From Sphingomonadales bacterium (GTDB lineage Bacteria; Pseudomonadota; Alphaproteobacteria; SMXS01): a stretch of 57,647 bases of DNA. The translations under genes and the position numbers were made by a program. Below, one piece after another: positions 16,717 to 26,403 of the stretch (positions are counted from its first letter, which is position 1; each line of letters starts with the position of its first letter). The DNA lies in NCBI GenBank assembly GCA_022844405.1, contig JALHLV010000023.1:1-57647 (forward strand), written 5' to 3'. The notes beneath the pieces are model-generated. The model saw only the letters and a program-made list of their open reading frames with translations. It was not told the origin of the DNA and searched no databases.

Positions 16717-16940
16717 TTTCCGTGGACGACGAAACATACCGCAAGGCCCGCATCCGCGCGGCGGAACTCGATACGTCCGTGTCGGCGATGGTGCGTGAGT
16801 ATCTTGCGTCCATAACCCGGCGCGAGGATGAGTTTGCTCGCCTCGAGCGCATGGAGGAAGCGGTGCGCCAGAGGATCAAGGCCTTCGATGGTGGCGACCG
16901 GCTTAGCCGCGAAGAATTGTATGAGAAGCGGCGGCCCTGA
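16701..16940 (+). CDS. Ribbon-helix-helix antitoxin (VapB-type)
   Basis: A 79-residue protein beginning with the short beta strand and helices of a CopG/RHH fold: KNITVSVDDETYRKARIRAA then TSVSAMVREYLASI. The acidic/basic C-terminal half would wrap the toxin. RHH antitoxins bind operator DNA as dimers and neutralise the partner. It is followed without a gap by a PIN-domain toxin gene, a standard VapBC order. The inverted repeat across its start may be its autoregulatory site. Confidence 0.8.
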   Translation: MKNITVSVDDETYRKARIRAAELDTSVSAMVREYLASITRREDEFARLERMEEAVRQRIKAFDGGDRLSREELYEKRRP

Positions 16941-17366
16941 TTGGCCTGCTTTCTCGACACCAATGTCCTGTTGTACGCCGTGACCGTTGCTGCCGACAAG
17001 GCGCATAAGCAGGCGGCTGCCAAACTACTTCTGCAACGACGCGATGCGGCACTTTCTGTGCAGGTGCTGCAGGAGTTCTATGTCCAGGCAACGCGAATAA
17101 CGCGGAAAACCCCGCTTTCCCATGAGAATGCCCGAGACCTCGTGATGTCGTGGATGCGGTTTCGAGTCCAGCCGATGACCCTGGCGATCGTCAACCGGGC
17201 ATTGGATATTCGGGAGGTGTTCGGCTTCTCGTATTGGGACTCCGCGATCATTGCCGCCGCCCAAGCCGCCGGTTGCGAAATTCTCTATACCGAAGATCTC
17301 AGCCACGGGCAGGTTGTCGATGGCGTCACCATCGTCAACCCGTTCCGTGGCTTACCGGTTGTTTAG
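16941..17366 (+). CDS. vapC: VapC-family PIN-domain ribonuclease toxin
   Basis: A 141-residue PIN-domain toxin. The metal-binding acidic residues are Asp6 (FLDTNVLLY), Glu45 (VLQEF), Asp100 (YWDSAI) and Asp119 (YTEDL). VapC toxins cleave tRNA or rRNA and arrest translation until bound by the antitoxin. The start is TTG at 16941, directly after the antitoxin TGA, which fits translational coupling and low toxin yield. The stop overlaps that of the convergent racemase gene by four bases. Confidence 0.85.
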   Translation: MACFLDTNVLLYAVTVAADKAHKQAAAKLLLQRRDAALSVQVLQEFYVQATRITRKTPLSHENARDLVMSWMRFRVQPMTLAIVNRALDIREVFGFSYWDSAIIAAAQAAGCEILYTEDLSHGQVVDGVTIVNPFRGLPVV

Positions 17367-18511
17367 ATCGCCCCGACGCTTTTCAGCTTCTCGATGTCCG
17401 ACGCACTGAAACCGTAGGACTTCAGCGCTTCCTCGTTATGCTCGCCGGGCGTTGGCGACGGGCGCTTCACTTCCGGCTTGGTGCGTGAGAAGCGCGGCGC
17501 CGGGCCGGGCTGGCGGATGCCGGCCACTTCGATGAAGGTGCCGCGCTGCTTGTTGTGCGGGTGCTCGTGGACCTCGTTCATGGACAGCACGGGCGCGAAG
17601 CACACGTCGGTGTATTCCATGATCGCGCACCATTCGTCGCGCGTCTTCGTCTTGAACACCTTCGTGAGGGTTTCCTTGTAACCCCGCCATTTGTCTTTGT
17701 TATGCTGGTCGGCGAACTCGCCGGCGTCGATGCCGGACTTCTCGACCAGCAGCTTGTAGAACTGGGGCTCGATGGAGCCGACCGAGACGAATTTGCCGTC
17801 CTTGGTCTCATAAACTTCGTAGAAGTGGGCGCCGGTGTCGAGGATGTTCACACCGCGCTTGTCGCCGTTCCAGCGGCCCATGGCCTGCATGCCGTACATC
17901 GGCGCCATCAGCAGCGCCGCGCCGTCGACCATGGCGGTGTCGATCACCTGGCCCTTGCCCGACTTGCCGGCTTCGATCAGGGCACAGGCGATGCCGAAGG
18001 CCAGCATCATGCCGCCGCCGCCGAAGTCGCCGACCAGGTTCATCGGCGGCACCGGCTTGCTGTCCTCGCGGCCCAGGCAGTGCAGCACGCCCGACAGGGC
18101 GATATAGTTGATGTCGTGGCCGGCGACCGGCGCATAAGGGCCTTCCTGGCCCCAGCCGGTCATGCGGCCGTAGATGATCTTCGGATTGCGCTTCATCACC
18201 TCGTCCGGACCTAGGCCCAGGCGCTCCATGACGCCGGGGCGGAAGCCCTCGGTGATCACGTCGGCGGTCTCGCACAGCTTGAGCACGGTCTCGATCGCCT
18301 CGGGCTTCTTCAGGTCGAGCGCCAGCGAGCGGCGGCCCCGGTTCAGCACGTCGAAGCGGGCGTTGCCGCCGGCGGTGGTGCCGCCCCTGACCAGGTCCTT
18401 GCGGTCGATGCGGATAACGTCGGCGCCCATGTCGGCCAGCATCATGGCGCAGAACGGACCCGGCCCGATGCCGGCGATTTCAATGACCTTGATCCCCTGA
18501 AGCGGACCCAT
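17363..18511 (-). CDS. Alpha-methylacyl-CoA racemase-like CaiB/BaiF family enzyme
   Basis: A 382-residue class III CoA-transferase-fold protein. The racemase subgroup is indicated by His132 in GHDINYIALSG, Asp162 in NLVGDFGGGG and Glu248 in GSIEPQF, matching the His/Asp/Glu catalytic set of mycobacterial MCR rather than the CoA-transferase Asp. The enzyme inverts the 2-methyl stereocentre of branched acyl-CoA for beta-oxidation. GTTAGGNARFDVLNRGRRSL is the conserved CoA-binding region. ATG at 18511 follows AGGGAGACTG. Monocistronic; convergent with vapC. Confidence 0.85.
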   Translation of the reverse strand: MGPLQGIKVIEIAGIGPGPFCAMMLADMGADVIRIDRKDLVRGGTTAGGNARFDVLNRGRRSLALDLKKPEAIETVLKLCETADVITEGFRPGVMERLGLGPDEVMKRNPKIIYGRMTGWGQEGPYAPVAGHDINYIALSGVLHCLGREDSKPVPPMNLVGDFGGGGMMLAFGIACALIEAGKSGKGQVIDTAMVDGAALLMAPMYGMQAMGRWNGDKRGVNILDTGAHFYEVYETKDGKFVSVGSIEPQFYKLLVEKSGIDAGEFADQHNKDKWRGYKETLTKVFKTKTRDEWCAIMEYTDVCFAPVLSMNEVHEHPHNKQRGTFIEVAGIRQPGPAPRFSRTKPEVKRPSPTPGEHNEEALKSYGFSASDIEKLKSVGAI

Positions 18512-18637
18512 TTCAGTCTCCCTGTTCCCTGAAGTTCCCGTGTTTTGCCGCTACCATAGAAAGCGAGCCGGCCGAAACCAACAGGAATCGCCTCGGGGTT
18601 ACCCGACGGAAACACGCGGTGGACGGTTGAAACCGGA

Positions 18638-19111
18638 TCAGCTCGCCAGACGGTCGAGTTGCTCGAGCGCTTCGCCGACGAGCCGGCCCGAATAGCCGAC
18701 CGGATCGGCCCAATAGGCTGCGAGCCCATCGCCCTTGCCGTGGGAGACGCACCAGACCTCGCCGGCCATGCGCCAGTCGCGGTCGTCCGACATGGTGTAC
18801 AGCGCCGCCATCTCGAAGCACACGATGGCTTCCGCCGCCCACAATTCGATGACCGCGTTCACGATCTTCGGCCACTCGGGCACCTGCTCGCCCACATAGC
18901 GGGCGTCGTAGGCCTTGCGCCACGCCTCGTGCTTGTCGCCGGCGGCGGTCATGAAGAACAGGCGTTCGGACCAGCTCAGCGGGATCGTCTGCGATGCCGC
19001 GTCGGCGGCAATCCGCTGGAAACGCGGGCTCAGAATCCGGAAATGCCCGCATGCCGTGCTGAAATCGTGATCACTCAAGATGCTCACCCAACATTCAGGT
19101 AAATCCGCCAA
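18638..19111 (-). CDS. Uncharacterised helical protein
   Basis: A 157-residue soluble protein I cannot place in a family. It is largely helical and aromatic (FQRIAADAASQTIPLSWSER, AVIELWAAEAIVCFEMAALY, GEVWCVSHGKGDGLAAYW). The first in-frame start is TTG at 19111, after an AGGGG-like sequence; GTG at 19087 would give a protein starting VSILSDHD and is also reasonable. It has no signal peptide or membrane helix. It sits between the aspS terminus and the racemase gene, all on the minus strand, with gaps of about 90 and 125 bases, so it is probably transcribed separately. Confidence 0.55.
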   Translation of the reverse strand: MADLPECWVSILSDHDFSTACGHFRILSPRFQRIAADAASQTIPLSWSERLFFMTAAGDKHEAWRKAYDARYVGEQVPEWPKIVNAVIELWAAEAIVCFEMAALYTMSDDRDWRMAGEVWCVSHGKGDGLAAYWADPVGYSGRLVGEALEQLDRLAS

Positions 19112-19204
19112 GCCCGCCCCTGGCGCTCATCCATCTAACGTCGGCTGTAGCGATGTTGCTAGCGGCCTGGCAACCCATAATGGGTATGGACCCGCCGGTC
19201 GCGA

Positions 19205-20983
19205 TCAGGCTTTCTTCTCTTCCTGCACCACGCGGATATGCAGTTCTCGGAGCTGCTTGTTGGTGGCCGGCGCGGGCGCGCCCATCATCAGGTCCTCGGC
19301 CTGCTGGGTCATCGGGAACAGGATGACCTCGCGGATGTTCGGCACGTCGGCCAGCAGCATGACGATGCGGTCGATGCCGGGCGCGATGCCGCCATGGGGC
19401 GGCGCGCCGTAGCGGAACGCGTTGAGCATGCCGCCGAACCGGGTCTCGACGTCGTCGCGGGTGTAGCCGGCGATCTCGAACGCCTTGACCATGATGTCCG
19501 GGCTGTGGTTGCGGATGCCGCCCGAGGACAGCTCGATGCCGTTGCAGACGATGTCGTACTGGAACGCCAGGATGTCGAGCGGATCCCTGGTTTCGAGCGC
19601 CTCCAGACCGCCCTGCGGCATAGAGAACGGGTTGTGCGAGAAGTCGATCTTCTTCTCCTTGTCGTCCCATTCATACATCGGGAAATCGACGATCCAGCAG
19701 AACCGGAAGGCGTTGTCTTCGATCAGGCCCAGGTCCTGGCCCAGCTTGGTACGCGCCAGGCCCGCCAGTTCGGCGGCCTTGCCCGGCGTGCCGGCGGCGA
19801 AGAACAGGCTGTCGCCGTCGCCCAGGCCGGTCGCTTCCTTGAGCAGGGCGATGCGTTCGGCGTCCAAATTGTTGGCGATCGGGCCCTTGCCGCCACCACC
19901 CTCGAAGATGATGTAGCCCAGTCCCGGCGCGCCGTTGCTGCGCGCCCAGTCGTTCATCTTGTCGAAGAAGCTGCGCGGGCGGTCGGACGACCTGGGCGCC
20001 GGAATCGCGCGCACCACGGAGCCGGCCTCGATGGCGCGGGCGAACACGCCGAAACTGGAGCCGCGGAACACCTCGGTCACGTCGGTGATCACCAGCGGAT
20101 TGCGCAGGTCGGGCTTGTCGTTGCCGTATTTCAGCATGGACTCGCGGTACGGGATGCGCGGGAACGGCGCCGGGGTGATGGCGCGGCTGGAGAACTCGCT
20201 GAAGACGCCGTGCATCACCGGTTCGATGGCGGCGAACACGTCGTCCTGGGTGACGAACGACATCTCCATGTCGAGCTGGTAGAACTCGCCCGGCGAGCGG
20301 TCGGCGCGGGCGTCCTCGTCGCGAAAGCACGGGGCGATCTGGAAATAGCGGTCGAAGCCCGCGACCATCAGCAGCTGCTTGAACTGCTGCGGCGCCTGCG
20401 GCAGCGCGTAGAACTTGCCGGGATGGATGCGGCTGGGCACCAGGAAGTCGCGCGCGCCCTCGGGCGACGACGCGGTCAGGATCGGCGTCTGGAACTCCAT
20501 GAATCCCTGGTCGATCATCCGGCGGCGGATGCTGGAAATCACCTTCGACCGCAGCACGATGTTGGCGTGCATGCGCTCGCGCCGCAGGTCGAGATAGCGG
20601 TGCTTCAGCCGGATTTCCTCGGGATATTCCTGCTCGCCGAACACCGGCATGGGCAGTTCCTGGGCCGCCGACAGGATGGTCACGCCCTGGATGCGCACCT
20701 CGATATGGCCGGTCGGCAGGTCGGCGTTGATGGTCTCAGGCGTGCGTGCGACCACCTTGCCGTCGATGGTCACGACGCTCTCGGCGCGGGCGCCCTCGAT
20801 GGTGTCGAAGCCCGGTTCGCCCGCCTCGATCACGCACTGGGTCAGGCCGTAGTGGTCGCGCAGGTCGACGAATAGCAGATTGCCGTGGTCCCGCTTGCGG
20901 TGGACCCAGCCGGATATCCGGACGATCTGGCCTACGTCTTCTTCGCGCAGGTCGTTGCAGGTGTGCGTGCGGTACGCGTGCAT
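19205..20983 (-). CDS. aspS: Aspartyl-tRNA synthetase
   Basis: A 592-residue bacterial-type class II synthetase, close to the usual 590. An N-terminal OB fold ([20 protein letters not shown]) for anticodon binding is followed by motif 2 ([20 protein letters not shown]), the bacterial GAD insertion (residues about 290-420), and motif 3 ([20 protein letters not shown]). It charges tRNA-Asp; alphaproteobacterial members are often non-discriminating and also aspartylate tRNA-Asn, which cannot be decided here. ATG at 20983 follows AGGAAG; the frame open to 21142 is upstream leader. Confidence 0.95.
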   Translation of the reverse strand: MHAYRTHTCNDLREEDVGQIVRISGWVHRKRDHGNLLFVDLRDHYGLTQCVIEAGEPGFDTIEGARAESVVTIDGKVVARTPETINADLPTGHIEVRIQGVTILSAAQELPMPVFGEQEYPEEIRLKHRYLDLRRERMHANIVLRSKVISSIRRRMIDQGFMEFQTPILTASSPEGARDFLVPSRIHPGKFYALPQAPQQFKQLLMVAGFDRYFQIAPCFRDEDARADRSPGEFYQLDMEMSFVTQDDVFAAIEPVMHGVFSEFSSRAITPAPFPRIPYRESMLKYGNDKPDLRNPLVITDVTEVFRGSSFGVFARAIEAGSVVRAIPAPRSSDRPRSFFDKMNDWARSNGAPGLGYIIFEGGGGKGPIANNLDAERIALLKEATGLGDGDSLFFAAGTPGKAAELAGLARTKLGQDLGLIEDNAFRFCWIVDFPMYEWDDKEKKIDFSHNPFSMPQGGLEALETRDPLDILAFQYDIVCNGIELSSGGIRNHSPDIMVKAFEIAGYTRDDVETRFGGMLNAFRYGAPPHGGIAPGIDRIVMLLADVPNIREVILFPMTQQAEDLMMGAPAPATNKQLRELHIRVVQEEKKA

Positions 20984-21014
20984 CTCGTTGGCTTCCTTCA
21001 GTGCGGGCGGGCGT

Positions 21015-21043
21015 AAAGCACACACTTGGCGGGGATTTGTCAA
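21015..21043 (-). promoter_or_regulatory. Candidate aspS promoter
   Basis: On the minus strand a perfect -35 hexamer TTGACA (21043-21038) is followed 17 bases later by TGCTTT (21020-21015), a weak -10 box, about 32 bases before the aspS start. Only the -35 match is strong. Confidence 0.4.
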
Positions 21044-21096
21044 GCGAGGGACGGGACTGGTGACGAGCCTCGGGATTGGCTGTATAGGAACGACCG

Positions 21097-22245
21097 ATGA
21101 AAGTAATCGAGAAGACTGCCGATCTGGCCGAGATTTGCGCATCGCTGCGCGATTCGGAGTTCGTCACCGTCGATACCGAGTTCATGCGCAGCAACACCTA
21201 CTGGCCCAAGCTGTGCCTGATCCAGGTCGCCGGAGACGATGGCGCGTGGGCGATCGATCCGCTGGCCGAAGGCCTTTCGCTCGAGCCCTTCATCGAGCTG
21301 ATGGCCAACGACAATGTGCTGAAGGTGCTGCACGCCGCGCGCCAGGACATGGAAATCTTCCTGCACGACTTCCACGCCCTGCCCCATCCGGTGTTCGACA
21401 CCCAGATCGCGGCCATGGTGGCGGGTTTCGGGGATTCGGTGGGCTACGAGACGCTGGTCAACCACTTCACCAAGGCGCGGGTCGACAAGTCGTCGCGCTT
21501 TGCCGACTGGGCGCGCCGGCCGCTGACCGGCAAGCAGGTGCAGTACGCGCTGGGCGACGTCATCCACCTGCGCGACATCTACAAGGGCATGACCAAGATA
21601 CTGGCCAAGAACGGCCGCGAATCCTGGCTGCGCGAGGAGATGGACGTGCTGATCGACCCGGCGACCTATGTGGTTCAGCCCGAGGACGCCTGGCTGCGGC
21701 TGAAGCCGAAGAGTTCGAACCGGCGGTTCATGGCGATGGTCAGGGCTGTCGCCGAATGGCGCGAGCACCGCGCGCAGAAGATCGACGTGCCGCGCAACCG
21801 GGTGATCCGCGACGACGTGGTACTGGAGATCGCCGCCCATCCGCCGTCCACGATGGAGGAACTCAAGGCGGTGCGCGGCATGGCGGACAACCTGACGCGC
21901 GGCCCCACCGGCGAAAGCCTGCTGAAGGCACTCGACGATGCCCGCGCCCTGACCGAGGACATGCTGCCGCTGGCCGAGCAGCGCCGCCAGCTGCCGCGCG
22001 GCATCGGCCCTATCGTCGACCTGATGCGGGTGCTGCTGAAGCTCCGCTGCGAGGAAGAGAACGTCGCGCAGAAACTGGTCGCCAACATCTCCGACCTGGA
22101 GGAACTGGCCGCGGACGACAACGCCGACGTCCCCGCCCGCCACGGCTGGCGCTACGACGTGTTCGGCAAGGACGCCCTCGCCCTCAAGCAGGGCAAGCTG
22201 GCGCTGTCGATCAAGCGCGGCAACGTGGTTCTCACAGAGCTTTAA
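21097..22245 (+). CDS. rnd: Ribonuclease D
   Basis: A 382-residue 3'-5' exoribonuclease trimming tRNA and other RNA 3' ends. The DEDDy set is visible: Asp26 and Glu28 in VDTEFMR, Asp84 in [10 protein letters not shown], Tyr150 and Asp154 in [13 protein letters not shown]-type helices follow, including [17 protein letters not shown] and the ELKAVRGM segment. It is divergent from aspS, with ATG 21097 preceded by TAGGAACG. A palindromic element lies between its stop and the convergent ppx gene. Confidence 0.93.
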   Translation: MKVIEKTADLAEICASLRDSEFVTVDTEFMRSNTYWPKLCLIQVAGDDGAWAIDPLAEGLSLEPFIELMANDNVLKVLHAARQDMEIFLHDFHALPHPVFDTQIAAMVAGFGDSVGYETLVNHFTKARVDKSSRFADWARRPLTGKQVQYALGDVIHLRDIYKGMTKILAKNGRESWLREEMDVLIDPATYVVQPEDAWLRLKPKSSNRRFMAMVRAVAEWREHRAQKIDVPRNRVIRDDVVLEIAAHPPSTMEELKAVRGMADNLTRGPTGESLLKALDDARALTEDMLPLAEQRRQLPRGIGPIVDLMRVLLKLRCEEENVAQKLVANISDLEELAADDNADVPARHGWRYDVFGKDALALKQGKLALSIKRGNVVLTEL

Positions 22246-22274
22246 GGTTTTACCCTAACCACCATAAAAACTTG

Positions 22275-22540
22275 TCATCCCGGCGCATGCCCATAGGCAT
22301 CAGCTTAAGGCGGCGGTGGATGGTCGGTCTTGTCCTGAAGCAATGTCGGGTTGTTGGAAAGGCCCCCTCACCCTACCCTCTCACAAGGGGAGAGGGGAAA
22401 ACATCTTTGGGAGCAATAGTATAGCTCCCTCTCCCCTTGTGGGAGAGGGTTGGGGCGAGGGGTTGCCGCGAAGCGGCTCTTCTCGCCGATCACCGGGACT
22501 GCGCCGCTAAGTTGACGCCTATGGGCATGTGCCCGGATGA
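22275..22540. repeat. Nested palindromic MITE-like element between rnd and ppx
   Basis: A 266-base segment is bounded by imperfect terminal inverted repeats of about 34 bases: left from 22275 (TCATCCCGGCGCATGCCCAT), right ending at 22540 (on the reverse strand TCATCCGGGCACATGCCCAT), matching at about 30 of the first 34 positions. Nested inside are a second pair of arms at 22364-22396 and 22427-22462, built on CCCTCTCCCC / GGGGAGAGGG. There is no coding capacity. The form suits a non-autonomous transposable element or REP-like repeat and could act as a bidirectional terminator for the convergent genes. Copy number in the genome cannot be judged from this window. Confidence 0.7.
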
Positions 22541-22549
22541 TACTGATGT

Positions 22550-24067
22550 TTAATCGTGCAGGCTGATGGCCGGCTGCTTGCCGAGCGCTGCCGCCAGCAG
22601 CTCGAGACGGCGCTGCACCGATTCACCGGCCATGTACGCGCCGTCGGCCTGCACCACCAGCGTGACGGTCTGATCGGACACGTTCAGGTGCGCCAGGCCG
22701 AGCAGTTCCTGGGTGCCGCCCGAGATGCGCTGGGCCAGCCGCAGCGCAAGCCCAACGGCGCGGGCGCGCAGGATTTCCTGCGGGGTGAGCAGCGCCCTGG
22801 CCCGTTCCGTTGCCGAATTGTCCGGGGCGCCGCCATTCAGCACATAGAGCGCCATGCCGATGAAGCCGCGGCCCGGATGGTCTGTCCCCAGCACCTGGGC
22901 CAGCATGACCTGGTCCATGGCGAGTTCGGCCCGGTAACTCGGATGGCCGGACCAGGCGATGTCGGAAAGCAGGCACACCGCATAGCGCAGCCGCTTTTCT
23001 CGGATGTTCTCGCGGCGGAACAGCGGGTCGATCCAGCGCATCAGATCGTCGCCGTGCTCGGGGAAACGGCTGCGACGCCGTGCCATCTCGCGGCAGAAAG
23101 CGAGCAGCGGATCGGCGAGCTTCAGCTCCTCCGGCGCGTGATGGAACAGGATGCCCTCGCGCAGGCCAAGGCCCGAGATGATCACCCGCTTCGGCGACAC
23201 CAGCTTCAGCACCCGCTGCAGGATCTGCGAGGCGACCGGCAGCATGGCCATGCGTTTCCTGGAAATCCCCGCTGCGATGATCTCGGCCTCGCTGACATGG
23301 CTGTTGATGTCGCGCAGGAAGCGGCGCAGCTCTTCGCGCTCGATCTCGTAATTGTGCAGGATGCGCAGCGGGTAGTCGCAGTACGCCATATGCAGCCGGG
23401 CGATGGCGCGCCAGGTGCCGCCGACCGCATAGAAGTTGCGGCGGCCGAATTCCTTGACCCACGCGTGGCCGGCGAGCGCCGCGTCGATCGCCCTGGCGGT
23501 CGCCGCCATGTCGCTGCCGTAGGCATCCATCAGCCGCAGCGTGCCGAGCGGCGTCGATTCGCCCCGGCTCACGGCGCCCTTGCGGATGCCGACCAGCTCC
23601 AGGCTGCCGCCGCCCAGGTCGCCGGCGATGCCGTCAGCCTCGGGAATGGCGGCGATCACGCCCAGCGCGGCGTAGTGGGCCTCCTCGGCACCCGAGATGA
23701 TCCGCAAGCTGCGCCCGCCGGTGATCTCGGTAACCCGTGCCGCGAATTCCTCGCGGTTGGCCGCCTCGCGCACGGCCGCCGTGGCCACGATGTCGAGGTG
23801 CGAGACGCGCATCTGGTCGGTCAGGGTCACGTAGCGGTGGATGGTGTCGATGGCCATTTCCATGCCGGCGGGGTCGAGCCGGCCGGTGGTCGCCAGCGCC
23901 TTGCCGAGGCCGCAGAACACTTTTTCGTTGAAGATCAGCTGGGGAATGCGGCCCTGCAGGTCGAAGGCCACGAGGCGCACGGTGTTCGAGCCCACGTCGA
24001 TCACGGCGATGCGCGCGGGCACCTGCCAGATGACTTCCTTGGTCAAGGGTTGAACAGCGACGTTCAT
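22550..24067 (-). CDS. ppx: Exopolyphosphatase (Ppx/GppA family)
   Basis: A 505-residue ASKHA-fold phosphatase. ARIAVIDVGSNTVRLV is the phosphate-1 motif, DIVATAAVREAANREEF and IISGAEEAHYAALG are family motifs, and GIAGDLGGGSLELV is the phosphate-2 motif. The C-terminal half is the HD-like helical region. It hydrolyses polyphosphate from the ends, possibly also pppGpp. ATG at 24067 is preferred over the upstream frame to 24100. It lies 81 bases after ppk on the same strand, so the two form a polyphosphate-turnover unit. Confidence 0.9.
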   Translation of the reverse strand: MNVAVQPLTKEVIWQVPARIAVIDVGSNTVRLVAFDLQGRIPQLIFNEKVFCGLGKALATTGRLDPAGMEMAIDTIHRYVTLTDQMRVSHLDIVATAAVREAANREEFAARVTEITGGRSLRIISGAEEAHYAALGVIAAIPEADGIAGDLGGGSLELVGIRKGAVSRGESTPLGTLRLMDAYGSDMAATARAIDAALAGHAWVKEFGRRNFYAVGGTWRAIARLHMAYCDYPLRILHNYEIEREELRRFLRDINSHVSEAEIIAAGISRKRMAMLPVASQILQRVLKLVSPKRVIISGLGLREGILFHHAPEELKLADPLLAFCREMARRRSRFPEHGDDLMRWIDPLFRRENIREKRLRYAVCLLSDIAWSGHPSYRAELAMDQVMLAQVLGTDHPGRGFIGMALYVLNGGAPDNSATERARALLTPQEILRARAVGLALRLAQRISGGTQELLGLAHLNVSDQTVTLVVQADGAYMAGESVQRRLELLAAALGKQPAISLHD

Positions 24068-24148
24068 CGGGCGCGACGCACTCCTTTCCGGCGGCGCCAA
24101 CCTAGCGGCGGGACGCTGGTTATGAAAGCGTCAATTGCCGCAGGGCAG

Positions 24149-26326
24149 TCAGTCTTCGTCGAGCACCAGGGTCGGCGCCGGCTTGTCGCGCAGCGCCTGG
24201 CCCCTGCCCGAGAGGCTGGGGTTTGTCATGAAGTATTTGTGGGCGTTGAATCCGTCCGGGCCGGCGTCCTCGCGGATATAGGCGCCATCGGGCTGCAGCC
24301 ACCAGGTCTGCTGCTCGTCGTTGAGGCTGGCGACCATCACCTGGTCCAGCACCTGGGCGTGGACGGTCGGATTTTCCAGCGGGATCAGCGTCTCGACCCG
24401 GCGGTAGAAGTTGCGCGGCATCCAGTCGGCCGAGGAGATGAACACCAGGGCATTCTTGGACGGCAGGTCGTGGCCGTTGCCGAAACAAATGATGCGCGAG
24501 TGCTCCAGGAAGCGCCCGACGATGCTCTTGACGCGGATGTTCTCGGACAGGCCCTTCACGCCAGGCCGCAGGCAGCAGATGCCGCGGATCACCAGATCGA
24601 TCTTCACCCCGGCCTGGCTGGCCTCATAGAGGGCATCGATAATCGAGGAATCGACCAGCGAATTCAGCTTCACCCAGATCTCCGCCGGGCGTCCCGCCTT
24701 GGCGTGCTCGATCTCGCCCCGGATCAGCTCGTGCAGCTTGGGGGCCAGGGTGATCGGCGAGATCGATATCTTCTCGAAGTCGCGCGGCTCGGCATAGCCG
24801 GTCAGGTAGTTGAACAGCCGCGTGGCGTCGCGGGCGATGATCGGATCGACGGTGAAGAACGACAGATCGGTGTAAATCCGCGCCGTGATCGGATGATAAT
24901 TGCCGGTGCCGAAGTGCACATAGGTGCGCAGATCCCTGCCCTCGCGGCGGACGACAAGCGACACCTTGGCGTGGGTCTTCAGCTCCAGGAAGCCATAGAC
25001 CACCTGCACGCCGGCGCGCTCCAGGTCACGGGCCCACTGGATGTTCGCGGCCTCGTCGAACCGGGCCTTCAATTCAACCAGCGCGGTCACCGACTTGCCG
25101 CTCTCGGCGGCGTCGATCAGCGCCTTGACGATCGGCGAATCGTCGCTGGTACGGTACAGCGTCTGCTTGATCGCCACCACGTTCGGGTCGGCGGCCGCCT
25201 GCCGGATGAACTGCACCACCACATCGAAACTTTCGTAAGGATGGTGGACGACGATATCCTTCTGCTGGATCGCGGCGAAGCAGTCGCCACCCTGGTCCCG
25301 AATACGTTCCGGGAAGCGCGGGTTGAACGGTTCGAACTTCAGGTCGGGCAGGTCGTCCACGATCAGTTGTTTGGTGTCGGAGAGGCCCAGGATGCCGTCC
25401 ACATCGATGACGTCGTTGTGGTCGACCTGCAGTTCCTCCAGCACGAACTTGCGCAGCGGCTGCGGCATGGTCGCAGTGACCTTCAGGCGGATCACCCGGC
25501 CGCGGCGGCGGCGCTTCAGCGCCGTCTCGAACAGCCGTACCAGGTCCTCGGCCTCTTCCTCGATCTCGATGTCGCTGTCCCGGACGATGCGGAACTCGCC
25601 GCGCCCGACCAGGGAATAGCCCGGGAAAAGCTGGTCGAGGAACAGGGCGATGACGTTCTCCAGGGTGATGAAGCGGATCGCCTGTCCAGGCAACCGGATG
25701 AACCGGTCGATCTGCCGCGGCATGGGAATCAGCGCGTTCATCGGCGTACCGTCGCTGTTCCGGCGCAGCTGCATGGCCAGCACGAAGCCCAGGTTCGGGA
25801 TGAACGGGAACGGATGTGCCGGGTCGACGGCAAGCGGCGTCAGCACCGGGAAGACGTCGTCGAGGAACCGGTCCTCGAGCCATCCGCGCTCCTCGGCGGT
25901 TAGATCCGTACTGCCGACGACGCTGACGCCGGCTCCATGCAGCAGGCGCTGCAGCGCGCGCCAACATTCCTGCTGCTGGCGCAGCAGCGTGTTGGCCATC
26001 GCGTTGATGGCGTTGATCTGCTGGGTGGCCGTCAGGCCGTCGTCGCTGACCGTTTCGATGCCGGCATTGATCTGGCCGCGGATACCGGCGACGCGGACCA
26101 TGTAGAATTCGTCCAGGTTGCTTGCCGAGATCGACAGGAACCGCACCCGCTCCAGCAGCGGATGGGCCGGGTTCATGGCTTCTTCGAGCACGCGGGTGTT
26201 GAAGGCCAGCCAGGACAGCTCGCGGTTGATGAAGCGCGACGGGGACGTGGCGTCCACGGGCGCCGGGACGCTCACGGCATCGTCTACTGCTTCGGCCCGG
26301 GACGTCGAACTGTCGGTCACCTTCAA
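24149..26326 (-). CDS. ppk1: Polyphosphate kinase 1
   Basis: A 725-residue PPK1 that reversibly makes polyphosphate from [22 protein letters not shown] marks the N-terminal domain; the catalytic domains carry [23 protein letters not shown], the phosphorylated-His candidate His452 ([13 protein letters not shown]) and the second His609 ([13 protein letters not shown]). Length is typical. An N-terminal extension of about 30 residues is low complexity. It is upstream of ppx and convergent with nothing; hdaA follows on the same strand upstream. Confidence 0.95.
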   Translation of the reverse strand: MKVTDSSTSRAEAVDDAVSVPAPVDATSPSRFINRELSWLAFNTRVLEEAMNPAHPLLERVRFLSISASNLDEFYMVRVAGIRGQINAGIETVSDDGLTATQQINAINAMANTLLRQQQECWRALQRLLHGAGVSVVGSTDLTAEERGWLEDRFLDDVFPVLTPLAVDPAHPFPFIPNLGFVLAMQLRRNSDGTPMNALIPMPRQIDRFIRLPGQAIRFITLENVIALFLDQLFPGYSLVGRGEFRIVRDSDIEIEEEAEDLVRLFETALKRRRRGRVIRLKVTATMPQPLRKFVLEELQVDHNDVIDVDGILGLSDTKQLIVDDLPDLKFEPFNPRFPERIRDQGGDCFAAIQQKDIVVHHPYESFDVVVQFIRQAAADPNVVAIKQTLYRTSDDSPIVKALIDAAESGKSVTALVELKARFDEAANIQWARDLERAGVQVVYGFLELKTHAKVSLVVRREGRDLRTYVHFGTGNYHPITARIYTDLSFFTVDPIIARDATRLFNYLTGYAEPRDFEKISISPITLAPKLHELIRGEIEHAKAGRPAEIWVKLNSLVDSSIIDALYEASQAGVKIDLVIRGICCLRPGVKGLSENIRVKSIVGRFLEHSRIICFGNGHDLPSKNALVFISSADWMPRNFYRRVETLIPLENPTVHAQVLDQVMVASLNDEQQTWWLQPDGAYIREDAGPDGFNAHKYFMTNPSLSGRGQALRDKPAPTLVLDED

Positions 26327-26403
26327 CCCCTTGCTTCCAGGACAGGCGCTGACGCTAGCCTTTGCCCATGACAGTCTCGTGACGGTCGTCCATCACATCG
26401 GTG

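Noticed and set aside
19238-20875. 545-codon frame antisense to aspS
   Set aside because: aspS is unmistakable on the opposite strand.
22556-25903. Very long open frame (1115 codons) antisense to ppx and ppk
   Set aside because: It crosses two well-identified genes plus their spacer, has Gln/His/Arg-rich low-logic sequence and arises from codon bias of GC-rich genes on the other strand.
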